A stretch of DNA of 8,424 nt, taken from Flammeovirgaceae bacterium UBA5867 (GTDB lineage: Bacteria > Bacteroidota > Bacteroidia > Cytophagales > Cyclobacteriaceae). Every line of letters begins with the position of its first letter. Positions within the stretch are counted from its first letter, which is position 1. Location: assembly GCA_002432545.1 (NCBI GenBank), contig DJFR01000062.1:805-9228 (forward strand), read 5' to 3'. A model generated the notes under the pieces. The model was given only the letters and a program-made list of their open reading frames with translations. It made no database searches and was not told the origin of the DNA. Position numbers and translations under genes: made by a program. Shown here piece by piece: positions 1 to 6,045 of this stretch.

Positions 1-1333
1 CCTTTGTTCCGAACAATATCAGGTTAGCACTTTCGATATCACTCGGTCTTACATCTTTATCCGAGAGAACTCTTGGGAAGACCATGATTCTTCCGAGGAA
101 AGCATTACGATAGAACGACCAGTTAGCAGCTTGTGTGGCAACTTCAGCGCGCTGCTTCAATTCAGCTTCTGACGGATTGCCACCGGTGCCGTACACATAG
201 ACGTGCCGTTGTGAGAATGCAGCACCAATTGGTCCTTCAGCACCCGGTCTCTTGGCGGTGGCAGCAGGTTCTTGTTTACCGGTAGCCCACTTGCCTTGCG
301 CTTCAGCAAATGAAATGGATTCAGCAGTAGCGGTCTTTACTTTCTTGCCGTTGATTGTAACTTGTAATGGTTGTGCTGCATTGAATTTCGGATGGCCTTT
401 CAGTTGCAGGGTAAATGCACCGAGGTTGCTTGCCGTAATATCAAGTTGATTGGGTGCTGTAAATCTAGCATCGATCGTAGCCAGCGTACCCGGTGTTAAC
501 TGATCGAAACGAACCCAGTAAGCGCTGCTATATTTATAGTTCCTGGAATTGAACAGAACGCGATCCGGAAATTTGTTACGCTTGTATTTACTGAACCATT
601 CAAAAGCAGCTTCGTCTTTATAGGCATTCTCCCAGCTGTTATGGTTCACACCCGGATACTCGGTATAGGAAACATTAACACCAACTTCTTTCAGGCGCTT
701 TGTCCAATCGCGCGAAACAGAAACAGGTACGGCCTGGTCCTGGTCGCCATGATGGAAGAACATGGGTAAATTCAATGCGTTGGGAATAAGATCATCGGTT
801 CCTTTTGGAGGCGCAGGACATACCGGGAATAACGCAGCCCATATATCCGGATGTGTAAGTCCAATCCACAACGTTCCGCCACCACCCATGGAAAGTCCCG
901 TCAGGTATATTCGGTCTTCATCAATGGAGAACCGACTCTTTACATCGGCGAGTACATCCATTACGTCCTGTTCGGCAACACCCTGGTAGCCCATGGTACC
1001 GCGCGCGTATGGAGAGGCAACAATATAGTCTACATCTTTCCACTCCGGGAAATTGCGTGTAGCCTCTACGTCAGTTTCACCATTGGTATTGCTCTTTCCA
1101 AACACTCTGCGTAATGAAAGCCTGTGATTGGAGCCGGCACCATGCAACATGACCACCAGCGGATATTTTTTATTCTCATCATAATTCCTGGGCAGATATA
1201 GTCCGTAAGGTTGTTCCGTATCATCTATATCCGAGAAGAACGTTAATACCTGCGGGCCACTTTTCAGTTTTTGTGCTTTTGCTGTCAACACGGTTGCCAG
1301 GAAGAGCAGTAAAAATAAACGAATGGTTTTCAT
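1..1333 (-). CDS. Secreted alpha/beta-hydrolase-fold esterase, N-terminal 444 codons (3' end outside window)
   Basis: Reading the minus strand from ATG at 1333 gives an open frame to the left edge, so the C-terminus is missing. Residues 1-20 form a signal peptide (KTIR, then a Leu-rich core, then an A-K-A cleavage site before QK), so the protein is exported. Residues 58-240 are an alpha/beta hydrolase domain of the PHB-depolymerase/prolyl-oligopeptidase-like kind: oxyanion-hole HGAG at 64-67, nucleophile elbow GLSMG with Ser148, probable acid Asp199 in HGDQDQAVP, and probable base His231 in GVNHNSW. The following 200 residues look like the beta-rich C-terminal extension seen in large hydrolases of this type, ending in view at ESANLILFGTK. 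It lies downstream of the GH3 gene on the same strand but is separated from it by a terminator. A deacylating role on polysaccharide side chains is possible but not shown; a peptidase is the alternative. Fold assignment is secure, substrate is unknown. Confidence 0.85.
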   Translation of the reverse strand, partial: MKTIRLFLLLFLATVLTAKAQKLKSGPQVLTFFSDIDDTEQPYGLYLPRNYDENKKYPLVVMLHGAGSNHRLSLRRVFGKSNTNGETDVEATRNFPEWKDVDYIVASPYARGTMGYQGVAEQDVMDVLADVKSRFSIDEDRIYLTGLSMGGGGTLWIGLTHPDIWAALFPVCPAPPKGTDDLIPNALNLPMFFHHGDQDQAVPVSVSRDWTKRLKEVGVNVSYTEYPGVNHNSWENAYKDEAAFEWFSKYKRNKFPDRVLFNSRNYKYSSAYWVRFDQLTPGTLATIDARFTAPNQLDITASNLGAFTLQLKGHPKFNAAQPLQVTINGKKVKTATAESISFAEAQGKWATGKQEPAATAKRPGAEGPIGAAFSQRHVYVYGTGGNPSEAELKQRAEVATQAANWSFYRNAFLGRIMVFPRVLSDKDVRPSDIESANLILFGTK

Positions 1334-1370
1334 TGCTGTCAAAATTGATTTAGCGGGTTTGATTGTTATT

Positions 1371-1403
1371 TCAATGTAACACATTTATAGCAGCACTATC
1401 AAA
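1371..1403 (-). promoter_or_regulatory. Candidate promoter of the esterase gene
   Basis: On the minus strand a TTTG (plus 1400-1403) lies 21 nt before TACATTGA (plus 1371-1378), which matches the Bacteroidota -7 box TAnnTTTG at 6 of 8 positions. It sits between the GH3 terminator and the esterase start, where a separate promoter would be expected. The match is weak, so this is a suggestion only. Confidence 0.28.
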
Positions 1404-1428
1404 TGAATTTTACACGAAGGGAGTATAC

Positions 1429-1457
1429 TAAAATTAAGGCCCGGATTTTTCCGAGCC
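1429..1457 (-). terminator. Intrinsic terminator of the GH3 gene
   Basis: Seven-base stem GGCCCGG (1438-1444) pairs with CCGAGCC (1451-1457), with one G-T pair, around a six-base loop ATTTTT. On the minus strand it is followed by TTAATTTT. It begins about 30 nt after the GH3 stop codon. The stem is GC-rich and the tail T-rich, as expected for a factor-independent terminator, and it implies that the esterase downstream is mostly transcribed on its own. Confidence 0.72.
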
Positions 1458-1487
1458 CCAATAACCTGTAAACTGAAAATATTGTGA

Positions 1488-3368
1488 TCAGTACTGTAGT
1501 CCGTGTCCGAACTTATATAGCGGATCTTTGGAATCATACGGAACATCTTCCTGCTGATTGCGCACAGCTTCCATCGATGATGGTAACTCGATCGGTAATT
1601 TACCTTCCGGTTTAACTTTACCGAAAATAACATCGAGTACCGCGGCATCACTCGCACCGAAATCGGCCAGTAACCCTTTTGCTTTTTCATTGATCTCCGG
1701 AATTACCGCGGGCCGGTCTATATAGATATCAACAATGGTAGGTACAGTTTTCAGTAACATAAGTATGCTGTCCTTTTGTGTTCCTTTAAAATCAAGATCG
1801 CCATGGTGAAAACCTCTCGCGAAAAAGTTTTTGGTCTCAACCGGGTACCACGGTGTATTCAGACGAATGATGGCTATATCTGCCTGCTCAGGTTTGGAAA
1901 CAACTTCGCCATACTGTGCCGCCACAGCAGCATTAATATTTTTGATATATAGCTTCAGCTTGCCAGACTCCAGCGGCAATATAGCTTTGTCTTTTACCTT
2001 GTCATTCTTTAATAATGTAATCGCTCTGCGCTGTGCCACCTCACCGGCTTTCATAAATTCTTCTTTACCAATGGTAGCAACAGCTTTGTCTACATTTACA
2101 TAAGGATTCTCGAACAAACCGAGTTCAAATTTCTGACGCAGTAATCTTCTCACAGACTGATCAATTCGTTCTTCCGTAAGCTTGCCATCCTTCACTAACT
2201 TCACAACGTGTTCGGCACAGTCTTCTCCGCCAAACTGATCCACACCGGCATTCAATACTTTCAATACGCGATCTTCTTCCGAAAGATTTTCAACGCCCCA
2301 CGCGCGGGCCGGCCATACTACATCGCCCATTTTAGCATCCGTAATCAAACCCCAGTCGGTACATACTACGCCATCATATTTATACTTTTCTCGCAGCAGT
2401 CCGGTAATAATATCTTTGTTGAAGGAGAACGCTACATTCTCACTGGTCTGATCAGTCGGTATACCATAGTAAGGCATAATGGCCGCGGTGTGTGCTTCGA
2501 ATGCAGCTTCAAACGGAATCAGGTGATAGTTGAAATTCTTTCCCGGATATACCTGTCCTTTCTGAAATTCAAAATGCGGATCGAGCCCTTCCTTTTGTGG
2601 TCCGCCTCCCGAGAAATGTTTTGTCATACACGCTACACTGTTCGAATCAAGCTTGTCACCCTGAAAGCCTTCAATATAGGCCTTCACCAGTTTAGCCGAT
2701 AGCCTGGCATCTTCACCAAACGTTCCGCTGATGCGCGGCCAGCGAGGTTCCGTAGCAAGGTCGGCCATGGGGTGCAATGCTTCGCGTATACCTGCTGCTA
2801 TATATTCCTGTCGGGCTATATCGGCATGTTGCTTCATTAATGCTTCATCACCTATAGCAGCAAAGCCAAGCGGTTCCGGCCATTGTGAAAAGTCGTTGGC
2901 CGTCATGGAAAATATATTGTTGCTAAAGGCATTGCGTGGATCCGATGCAATAGTCAACGGTATACCCAGTCGCGTTTTCTCTTCAGCAAACTTTTGCAGA
3001 TTGTTATACCAGGTTGCCAGAACTTTTTTAGGAGGCACAGCCCACACGTTAAAGTGCGTCATATACTTCTCTGTCATCAGCTTGCTGGCTACGGGAGCAA
3101 AGGCAAACATACCTTCACCGGGTTTATCTTCTATGGAACCATCGCTGTTGATGCGTGTTCCGTTAATGAAAAGCATACCGGCTTTTTCTTCCAGTGTCAT
3201 TTGTTTCAAGAGGTCATCGATACGTTTGTCGACAGGCTCGCGCGAATCTTCGTATACATCGCGTTTGCCATTTTTATTGAGATCGCGATAGGGGGTTTTA
3301 TCCGAGCAGGACGACAATGCGGCCAGGGCGATCACCGAGCCGTATAGTACTTTAACTGGTTTGATCAT
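1488..3368 (-). CDS. Glycoside hydrolase family 3 lipoprotein (beta-glucosidase/exo-glycosidase type)
   Basis: A complete 626-residue enzyme of the two-domain GH3 class. The signal peptide ends in lipobox L18-S-S-C21, so it is probably a lipoprotein. A short Asp/Asn-rich stretch at 29-41 (DLNKNGKRDVYED) looks like a calcium-loop motif. The TIM-barrel domain follows, starting with KRIDDLLKQMTLEEK: substrate-binding Asp143 in SDPRN, EPRWPRISGTFGED at 207-220, Lys250-His251 in TKHFSGGG, and catalytic nucleophile Asp338 in GVVCTDWG. The GH3 C-terminal domain runs from about 445 to the usual closing motif FGHGLQY; there is no fibronectin-III tail. DPH at 263-265 after the KHF loop recalls the DxH dyad of NagZ-type hexosaminidases, but spacing differs by one residue and the rest fits glucosidase/xylosidase-like members. 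The family releases sugars from the non-reducing end of oligo- or polysaccharides; the sugar is not readable. Divergent from the Nudix regulator, which probably controls it. Confidence 0.93.
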   Translation of the reverse strand: MIKPVKVLYGSVIALAALSSCSDKTPYRDLNKNGKRDVYEDSREPVDKRIDDLLKQMTLEEKAGMLFINGTRINSDGSIEDKPGEGMFAFAPVASKLMTEKYMTHFNVWAVPPKKVLATWYNNLQKFAEEKTRLGIPLTIASDPRNAFSNNIFSMTANDFSQWPEPLGFAAIGDEALMKQHADIARQEYIAAGIREALHPMADLATEPRWPRISGTFGEDARLSAKLVKAYIEGFQGDKLDSNSVACMTKHFSGGGPQKEGLDPHFEFQKGQVYPGKNFNYHLIPFEAAFEAHTAAIMPYYGIPTDQTSENVAFSFNKDIITGLLREKYKYDGVVCTDWGLITDAKMGDVVWPARAWGVENLSEEDRVLKVLNAGVDQFGGEDCAEHVVKLVKDGKLTEERIDQSVRRLLRQKFELGLFENPYVNVDKAVATIGKEEFMKAGEVAQRRAITLLKNDKVKDKAILPLESGKLKLYIKNINAAVAAQYGEVVSKPEQADIAIIRLNTPWYPVETKNFFARGFHHGDLDFKGTQKDSILMLLKTVPTIVDIYIDRPAVIPEINEKAKGLLADFGASDAAVLDVIFGKVKPEGKLPIELPSSMEAVRNQQEDVPYDSKDPLYKFGHGLQY

Positions 3369-3379
3369 AGAGTCTGGTT

Positions 3380-3400
3380 ATTGTGTTGTGTATACACAAT
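3380..3400. promoter_or_regulatory. Operator 1: 21-bp inverted repeat, ATTGTGT-N7-ACACAAT
   Basis: Perfect 7-bp arms around a 7-bp centre in the GH3/Nudix divergent region. The right part also contains an overlapping perfect 14-bp palindrome, TTGTGTATACACAA (3386-3399). The site overlaps the candidate -7 box and start site of the GH3 gene, so a bound regulator would block it. The natural candidate for the binding protein is the adjacent Nudix/winged-helix regulator, whose relatives bind palindromes of about this length; that link is inference. Confidence 0.65.
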
Positions 3401-3427
3401 GATAGGTAATATTCATTGTGTTATCAA
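3397..3427 (-). promoter_or_regulatory. Candidate GH3 promoter lying inside the twin operators
   Basis: On the minus strand TTG (plus 3425-3427) is followed after 20 nt by TATCATTG (plus 3397-3404), one base off the Bacteroidota -7 box TAnnTTTG. The spacing is normal for this phylum. It would start transcription about 20 nt before the GH3 ATG. The -33 element falls in the centre of operator 2 and the -7 box overlaps operator 1, an arrangement suited to repression. Confidence 0.45.
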
Positions 3428-3435
3428 TACGCAAT
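3415..3435. promoter_or_regulatory. Operator 2: 21-bp inverted repeat, ATTGTGT-N7-ACGCAAT
   Basis: Matches operator 1 at 17 of 21 positions and has the same 7-7-7 design, with one G-T mismatch between the arms. The two centres are 35 bp apart, roughly three and a third helical turns. Two copies of one motif in a 134-bp divergent promoter region are unlikely by chance and point to a dimeric regulator binding twice. Confidence 0.62.
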
Positions 3436-3502
3436 AAGAGCTGCAGAAACATTTTTATAGTACGGTGTAAAAAATCCGCCCCAATCGCGATATTTGAACG
3501 AT

Positions 3503-4255
3503 ATGAATAGGGAAAAACAGTTACGTGATTTTTTGCTGCATGGTGACAAGATCTATATGCCCCGGGTTTCGGTGGATTGTGTGATCTTCGGATTTCATGA
3601 AGACCAGTTGAAGGTTTTATTGCTGCGCTGGAAGGATGGACGCTGGTGTCTGCCGGGAGGTTTTGTAAAATGGGATGAATCGGTTGATGATTCGGCCGTG
3701 AGAACGTTGCAGGAGCGTACGGCATTGAATAATATATACCTGCAGCAGTTCCATACGTTTGGCGCACCCGACCGTGAGCGTGGTAAAAAACTGAAAGATA
3801 TACCCGATAGCAAGAAGAGCTGGCTGCGCGACCGCTTTGTATCCGTTGGTTATTATGCGCTGGTAGAATTTTCGAAAGTACATCCGCTTCCCGACTGGCT
3901 GAGCGATGAGTGCCGCTGGTGCGATATACATAAAGTGCCTGCGCTTATATACGATCATAATGAGATGGTGGAGACTGCGTTGGAGAAATTGCGCATGAGT
4001 CTCAACGATCACCCGGTAGGGTATAATTTATTGCAGGAGAAGTTTACGATGCCTGAATTGCAACGACTTTACGAGACAATCCTGGATAAACCACTTGACC
4101 GGAGAAATTTTCAAAAAAAAATGCTGAGTCTTGGTATCCTCGAACGACTCAAGGAACGCAAGACCGGTGGCGCACACAAAGCTCCCTTTCTGTATCGGTT
4201 CGATAAAAAGAAATACGAGCGCGCCATGAAACAAGGTCTCAAACTCGGCTTCTAG
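3503..4255 (+). CDS. NrtR/AraR-like transcriptional regulator: Nudix-fold sensor plus winged-helix domain
   Basis: ATG at 3503 gives 250 residues; an in-frame TTG at 3494 would add three and is less likely. Residues 18-155 are a Nudix fold: YMPRVSVDCVIFG, then WCLPGGFVKWDE. The Nudix box (GX5EX7REUXEEXGU) starts at G53 and keeps E59, R67, L69, E71 and L75, but the first Glu of REUXEE is T68, the last is R72, and the late Gly is A74. Loss of metal-binding glutamates suggests it senses a ligand rather than hydrolysing one. Residues 178-235 (FTMPELQRLYETILDK, then RRNFQKKMLSLGIL, then a basic wing) match the C-terminal winged helix of the NrtR family. Bacteroidota members of this family are known to control sugar use, for example AraR of Bacteroides thetaiotaomicron on arabinose genes. 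Its position opposite GH3, over two operators, fits a ligand-responsive repressor. The effector is unknown. Confidence 0.9.
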   Translation: MNREKQLRDFLLHGDKIYMPRVSVDCVIFGFHEDQLKVLLLRWKDGRWCLPGGFVKWDESVDDSAVRTLQERTALNNIYLQQFHTFGAPDRERGKKLKDIPDSKKSWLRDRFVSVGYYALVEFSKVHPLPDWLSDECRWCDIHKVPALIYDHNEMVETALEKLRMSLNDHPVGYNLLQEKFTMPELQRLYETILDKPLDRRNFQKKMLSLGILERLKERKTGGAHKAPFLYRFDKKKYERAMKQGLKLGF

Positions 4256-4257
4256 AG

Positions 4258-4280
4258 TATACCTCGAAAAATCAGGTATA
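4258..4280 (+). terminator. Possible weak stem-loop just after the regulator gene
   Basis: TATACCT (4258-4264) and AGGTATA (4274-4280) form a perfect 7-bp stem with a 9-nt loop, three bases after the Nudix regulator stop. The stem is AT-rich and no T-run follows, so termination would be inefficient; it may instead be an mRNA 3'-end structure. Confidence 0.3.
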
Positions 4281-4300
4281 GCGTGCTACCGTGCATTTAC

Positions 4301-4308
4301 TATATTTG
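4301..4308 (+). promoter_or_regulatory. Candidate -7 box of the RAYT-like gene
   Basis: TATATTTG is an exact match to the Bacteroidota -7 consensus TAnnTTTG and would place the start site about 20 nt before the ATG at 4337. No clear TTTG lies at the usual upstream distance, so only half of the promoter is recognisable. Confidence 0.4.
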
Positions 4309-4336
4309 AGCCGTTTGCTATATAAACCACCGTTAC

Positions 4337-4876
4337 ATGCAGCTAACAGCAGGAAGCATTTACCATGTATATAATCGCGGCAATAATCGTGAACGTATAT
4401 TCTTCGCTTCGGAAGACTACCGGCTTTTTCTGAAGAATACGCGTCTTTACCTCAAGCCACATGCAGATATACTCGCATGGTGTTTAATGCCTTCGCATTT
4501 TCATTTCCTGATTCATGCCAACGAAACGTCTGTTCAGATTTCAGAAGAAACCGGTTTTAAACGCCAGCAGTTTTCACAGTCGATGCGCCAGTTATTGAGT
4601 TCGTATACGCACACGGTGAGCAGCCAGGAGGGGAGAACGGTTGGACTTTTTTTGCAACGCACCAAAGCCGTTTGTGTGTCCGATGATCGAGAGCATGCCG
4701 CCATAGCATTCCGGTATATACATCAGAGTCCGGTGCGGACACGATTAGTAGAGCGACTCGAGGACTGGGCGTTCAGTTCTTTTGCAGATTATGCCGGCAG
4801 TCGCGATGGAAAACTTTGTGATCGGTTGTTGGCTACCCGCCTGTTGAATCTCCAGGAAGAGAGTGTTCCTGTCTGA
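4337..4876 (+). CDS. RAYT-type Y1 (IS200-like) HUH transposase-family protein
   Basis: A complete 179-residue protein of the REP-associated tyrosine transposase group. The N-terminus GSIYHVYNRGNNRERIFF is the usual opening of this family. The metal-binding HUH motif is H54-F-H56 in LMPSHFHFLIHA. The probable catalytic tyrosine is Y127 in RYIHQSPVRTRLV, the family's YIHxNPVRAGLV block with Ser in place of Asn. Length is normal, so the gene appears intact. HUH/Y1 enzymes cut and join single-stranded DNA at hairpins; RAYTs are usually single-copy chromosomal genes linked to spread of short palindromic repeats rather than mobile insertion sequences. No matching terminal palindromes or target duplication are visible beside it and there is no tnpB partner, in keeping with a domesticated gene. 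Whether it acts on the hairpin-forming repeats further right is open. Confidence 0.9.
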   Translation: MQLTAGSIYHVYNRGNNRERIFFASEDYRLFLKNTRLYLKPHADILAWCLMPSHFHFLIHANETSVQISEETGFKRQQFSQSMRQLLSSYTHTVSSQEGRTVGLFLQRTKAVCVSDDREHAAIAFRYIHQSPVRTRLVERLEDWAFSSFADYAGSRDGKLCDRLLATRLLNLQEESVPV

Positions 4877-4946
4877 AAGCTTCCGGAAATGGAAGTATGA
4901 AGTGTTGTAACGCTTATTGGGTATTCTAAAGAGAAGAAAAAAAAGT

Positions 4947-4966
4947 AAAGTGTAAAATCACTTTTT
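4947..4966. terminator. Bidirectional stem-loop between convergent genes
   Basis: AAAGTG (4947-4952) pairs with CACTTT (4959-4964) around TAAAAT, preceded by an A-rich run and followed by TT. It lies between the convergent RAYT-like gene and the small 109-codon gene, about 10 nt after the latter's stop. The stem is short and AT-rich; position supports a terminator for both strands. Confidence 0.45.
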
Positions 4967-4976
4967 AAAGGCGACC

Positions 4977-5306
4977 TTACACTTCGTGGTCATGCATGTA
5001 GTTGATCAGTTCGATTTCTTCCGGGGTGAATTTGTCTTTGTCTTTGGCTGTTCTTGACTCGATAAAATCTTCCAGTGAAATGTAGAACCGCAGTCTGTAC
5101 TTCCAGATCAGTTTGCTACCGATTGCTTCCTTCAATTCACGAAGGTCGGCCTTCTCATCGATCCAGTACATCTCATGTATATCGCGTGCGTCAGAACCTC
5201 CCCCTGTATAGCCGGGCATAAAGTTGATGCGGGAGTGTTCCAGTTTTCTCAGTACTTCATTTCTGAAGTCCGATTTTCCGGTGATATATAATGTTGTCCA
5301 GTTCAT
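4977..5306 (-). CDS. Small conserved protein of unknown function, 109 residues
   Basis: A complete short frame opening with MNWTTLYITGKSDFRNEV and closing with KFTPEEIELINYMHDHEV. There is no signal peptide or membrane segment, so it is probably cytosolic. The sequence is rich in charged and aromatic residues, with a glycine-rich turn PGYTGGGSD at 31-39 and a central block MYWIDEKADL followed by KEAIGSKLIWKYRLRFY that has the look of a conserved core. It resembles small uncharacterised proteins I have seen in other Bacteroidota, but I cannot attach a domain name or function. It stands alone, convergent with the RAYT-like gene, with a long gene-free region upstream, so it is probably a single-gene transcription unit. 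Coding status is judged from its protein-like composition and fitting convergent position. Confidence 0.8.
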   Translation of the reverse strand: MNWTTLYITGKSDFRNEVLRKLEHSRINFMPGYTGGGSDARDIHEMYWIDEKADLRELKEAIGSKLIWKYRLRFYISLEDFIESRTAKDKDKFTPEEIELINYMHDHEV

Positions 5307-5588
5307 TGTTCTTAATACTAAAGTTGTACACAGCGTTTAAGTTTAAAAGATTGTTCGGGTGCTATGTTTAATTTCGATACAACCTTTTGTGTAGGTATAT
5401 ATTTGTCTGTTAATAACATCGGTTAAAAAATCCCTACACTTAACCATACGCAAAGAAAACACCTAAGGTTTACTAAGCGCAACAAAACTTTTTACATTTT
5501 ATTACACCTGACAAGCGAAAACGTGTGTGTGAATGAGAAGAGAATCCGCGAGTGATTTCGTGTAGATATACCGTTGTGTTTTTCGAGA

Positions 5589-5623
5589 AGCTGCGAGTGA
5601 GTAGTTGCGAGCTGCGAGGTTGA
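5589..5623. repeat. Heptamer array A: five AGnnnnn units
   Basis: Five consecutive 7-bp units, each starting with AG: AGCTGCG at 5589 and again at 5610 (exactly 21 bp later), with AGTGAGT and AGTTGCG between and AGGTTGA after. A very similar five-unit array recurs in the same orientation at 7141-7175 (28 of 35 positions identical), on the far side of the hydrolase gene. Confidence 0.75.
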
Positions 5624-5710
5624 TGAGAGTAAACTTATTGGGGTATATTTTTGTAATTAGTATAGCGATATGGGGAGTAATTTACTCGAAGCGATTTTTA
5701 GGGAAAGCTA

Positions 5711-5738
5711 CTGGCTGCTGGTTTCTGGCTGCCGGTTT
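5711..5738. repeat. Heptamer array B: four CTGGnTn-type units
   Basis: Units at 5711, 5718, 5725 and 5732: CTGGCTG, CTGGTTT, CTGGCTG, CCGGTTT. The block is the inverse of the GC-rich part of the array at 5896-5930 and shares GCTACTGGCT in direct orientation with 7091-7100. Confidence 0.72.
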
Positions 5739-5895
5739 GTAGATATAGTTTACAAATTTTTGCTGCTTGGTAAAAATGAGTGAACACGAAGTAAATTACT
5801 ATGACTATTGAAGTGACTTTCGTCAGGTATTAAAATCTAAAGCAAATATATACTATACAGCGAGAGAACAACACTTACGTTACACCCCTCCATCC

Positions 5896-6007
5896 TGCAG
5901 CCAGAAGCCGGCAGCCAGCAACCCTGCAACCTTCTTACTCCTTACTTCTTACTCCTTACTCCTGACTTCTGACATCTAAATTCTCACAGCTCACAACTCA
6001 AAGCTCG
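5896..6007. repeat. Heptamer array C: about 16 phased 7-bp units upstream of the hydrolase
   Basis: A 112-bp array in unbroken 7-bp phase. The first five units (5896-5930) are of the nGCAGCC kind; the next eleven (5931-6007) have the form nnnCTnn, with CT at positions 4-5 in every unit. The sequence drifts along the array from CTTCTTA and CTCCTTA through CTTCTGA and CATCTAA to CAGCTCA, CAACTCA and AAGCTCG. It ends 13 bp before the -7 box of the hydrolase gene, so it supplies that gene's upstream promoter sequence. Its inverse is found at 7040-7116. Confidence 0.85.
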
Positions 6008-6020
6008 AAGCGAATTTTGC

Positions 6021-6028
6021 TATCTTTA
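6021..6028 (+). promoter_or_regulatory. Candidate -7 box of the hydrolase gene
   Basis: TATCTTTA matches TAnnTTTG at 7 of 8 positions and lies 17 nt before the ATG at 6046. No -33 TTTG is present at normal distance; that position is taken up by the end of heptamer array C. Confidence 0.4.
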
Positions 6029-6045
6029 GCCAAATCTACTCTCTT

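Larger units (their letters stand above)
5307..6045. other. Gene-poor 739-bp intergenic region containing heptamer repeats
   Basis: No convincing gene on either strand. The left part (5307-5580) is AT-rich, presumably holds the promoter of the 109-codon gene on the minus strand, and has an isolated TAnnTTTG match on the plus strand (5398-5405) with no gene after it. A second such match, TATTTTTG, is at 5646-5653. A 13-bp palindrome GAGTAATTTACTC lies at 5675-5687. From 5589 on, blocks of 7-bp repeats appear and reach to the hydrolase promoter. Confidence 0.7.

Noticed and set aside
2208..2702. 164-codon plus-strand frame within the GH3 gene
   Set aside because: Antisense shadow of the same gene, with no recognisable domain.
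2731..3291. Long open frame on the plus strand (186 codons) within the GH3 gene
   Set aside because: Fully antisense to a GH3 gene with all family motifs; composition is not protein-like and it has no start signals.
3494..3502. Upstream TTG start for the Nudix regulator
   Set aside because: ATG at 3503 is only three codons downstream and is the more usual start; no ribosome binding site supports the TTG.
4258..4895. Terminal palindromes bracketing the RAYT-like gene (TATACCT/AGGTATA before it, CTTCC/GGAAG after it)
   Set aside because: The two stem-loops differ in sequence and length and are not matching REP or IS200 ends; no target duplication was found.
5896..6007. Possible CRISPR array
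   Set aside because: The repeat unit is only 7 bp, with no spacer structure and no cas genes in the window.
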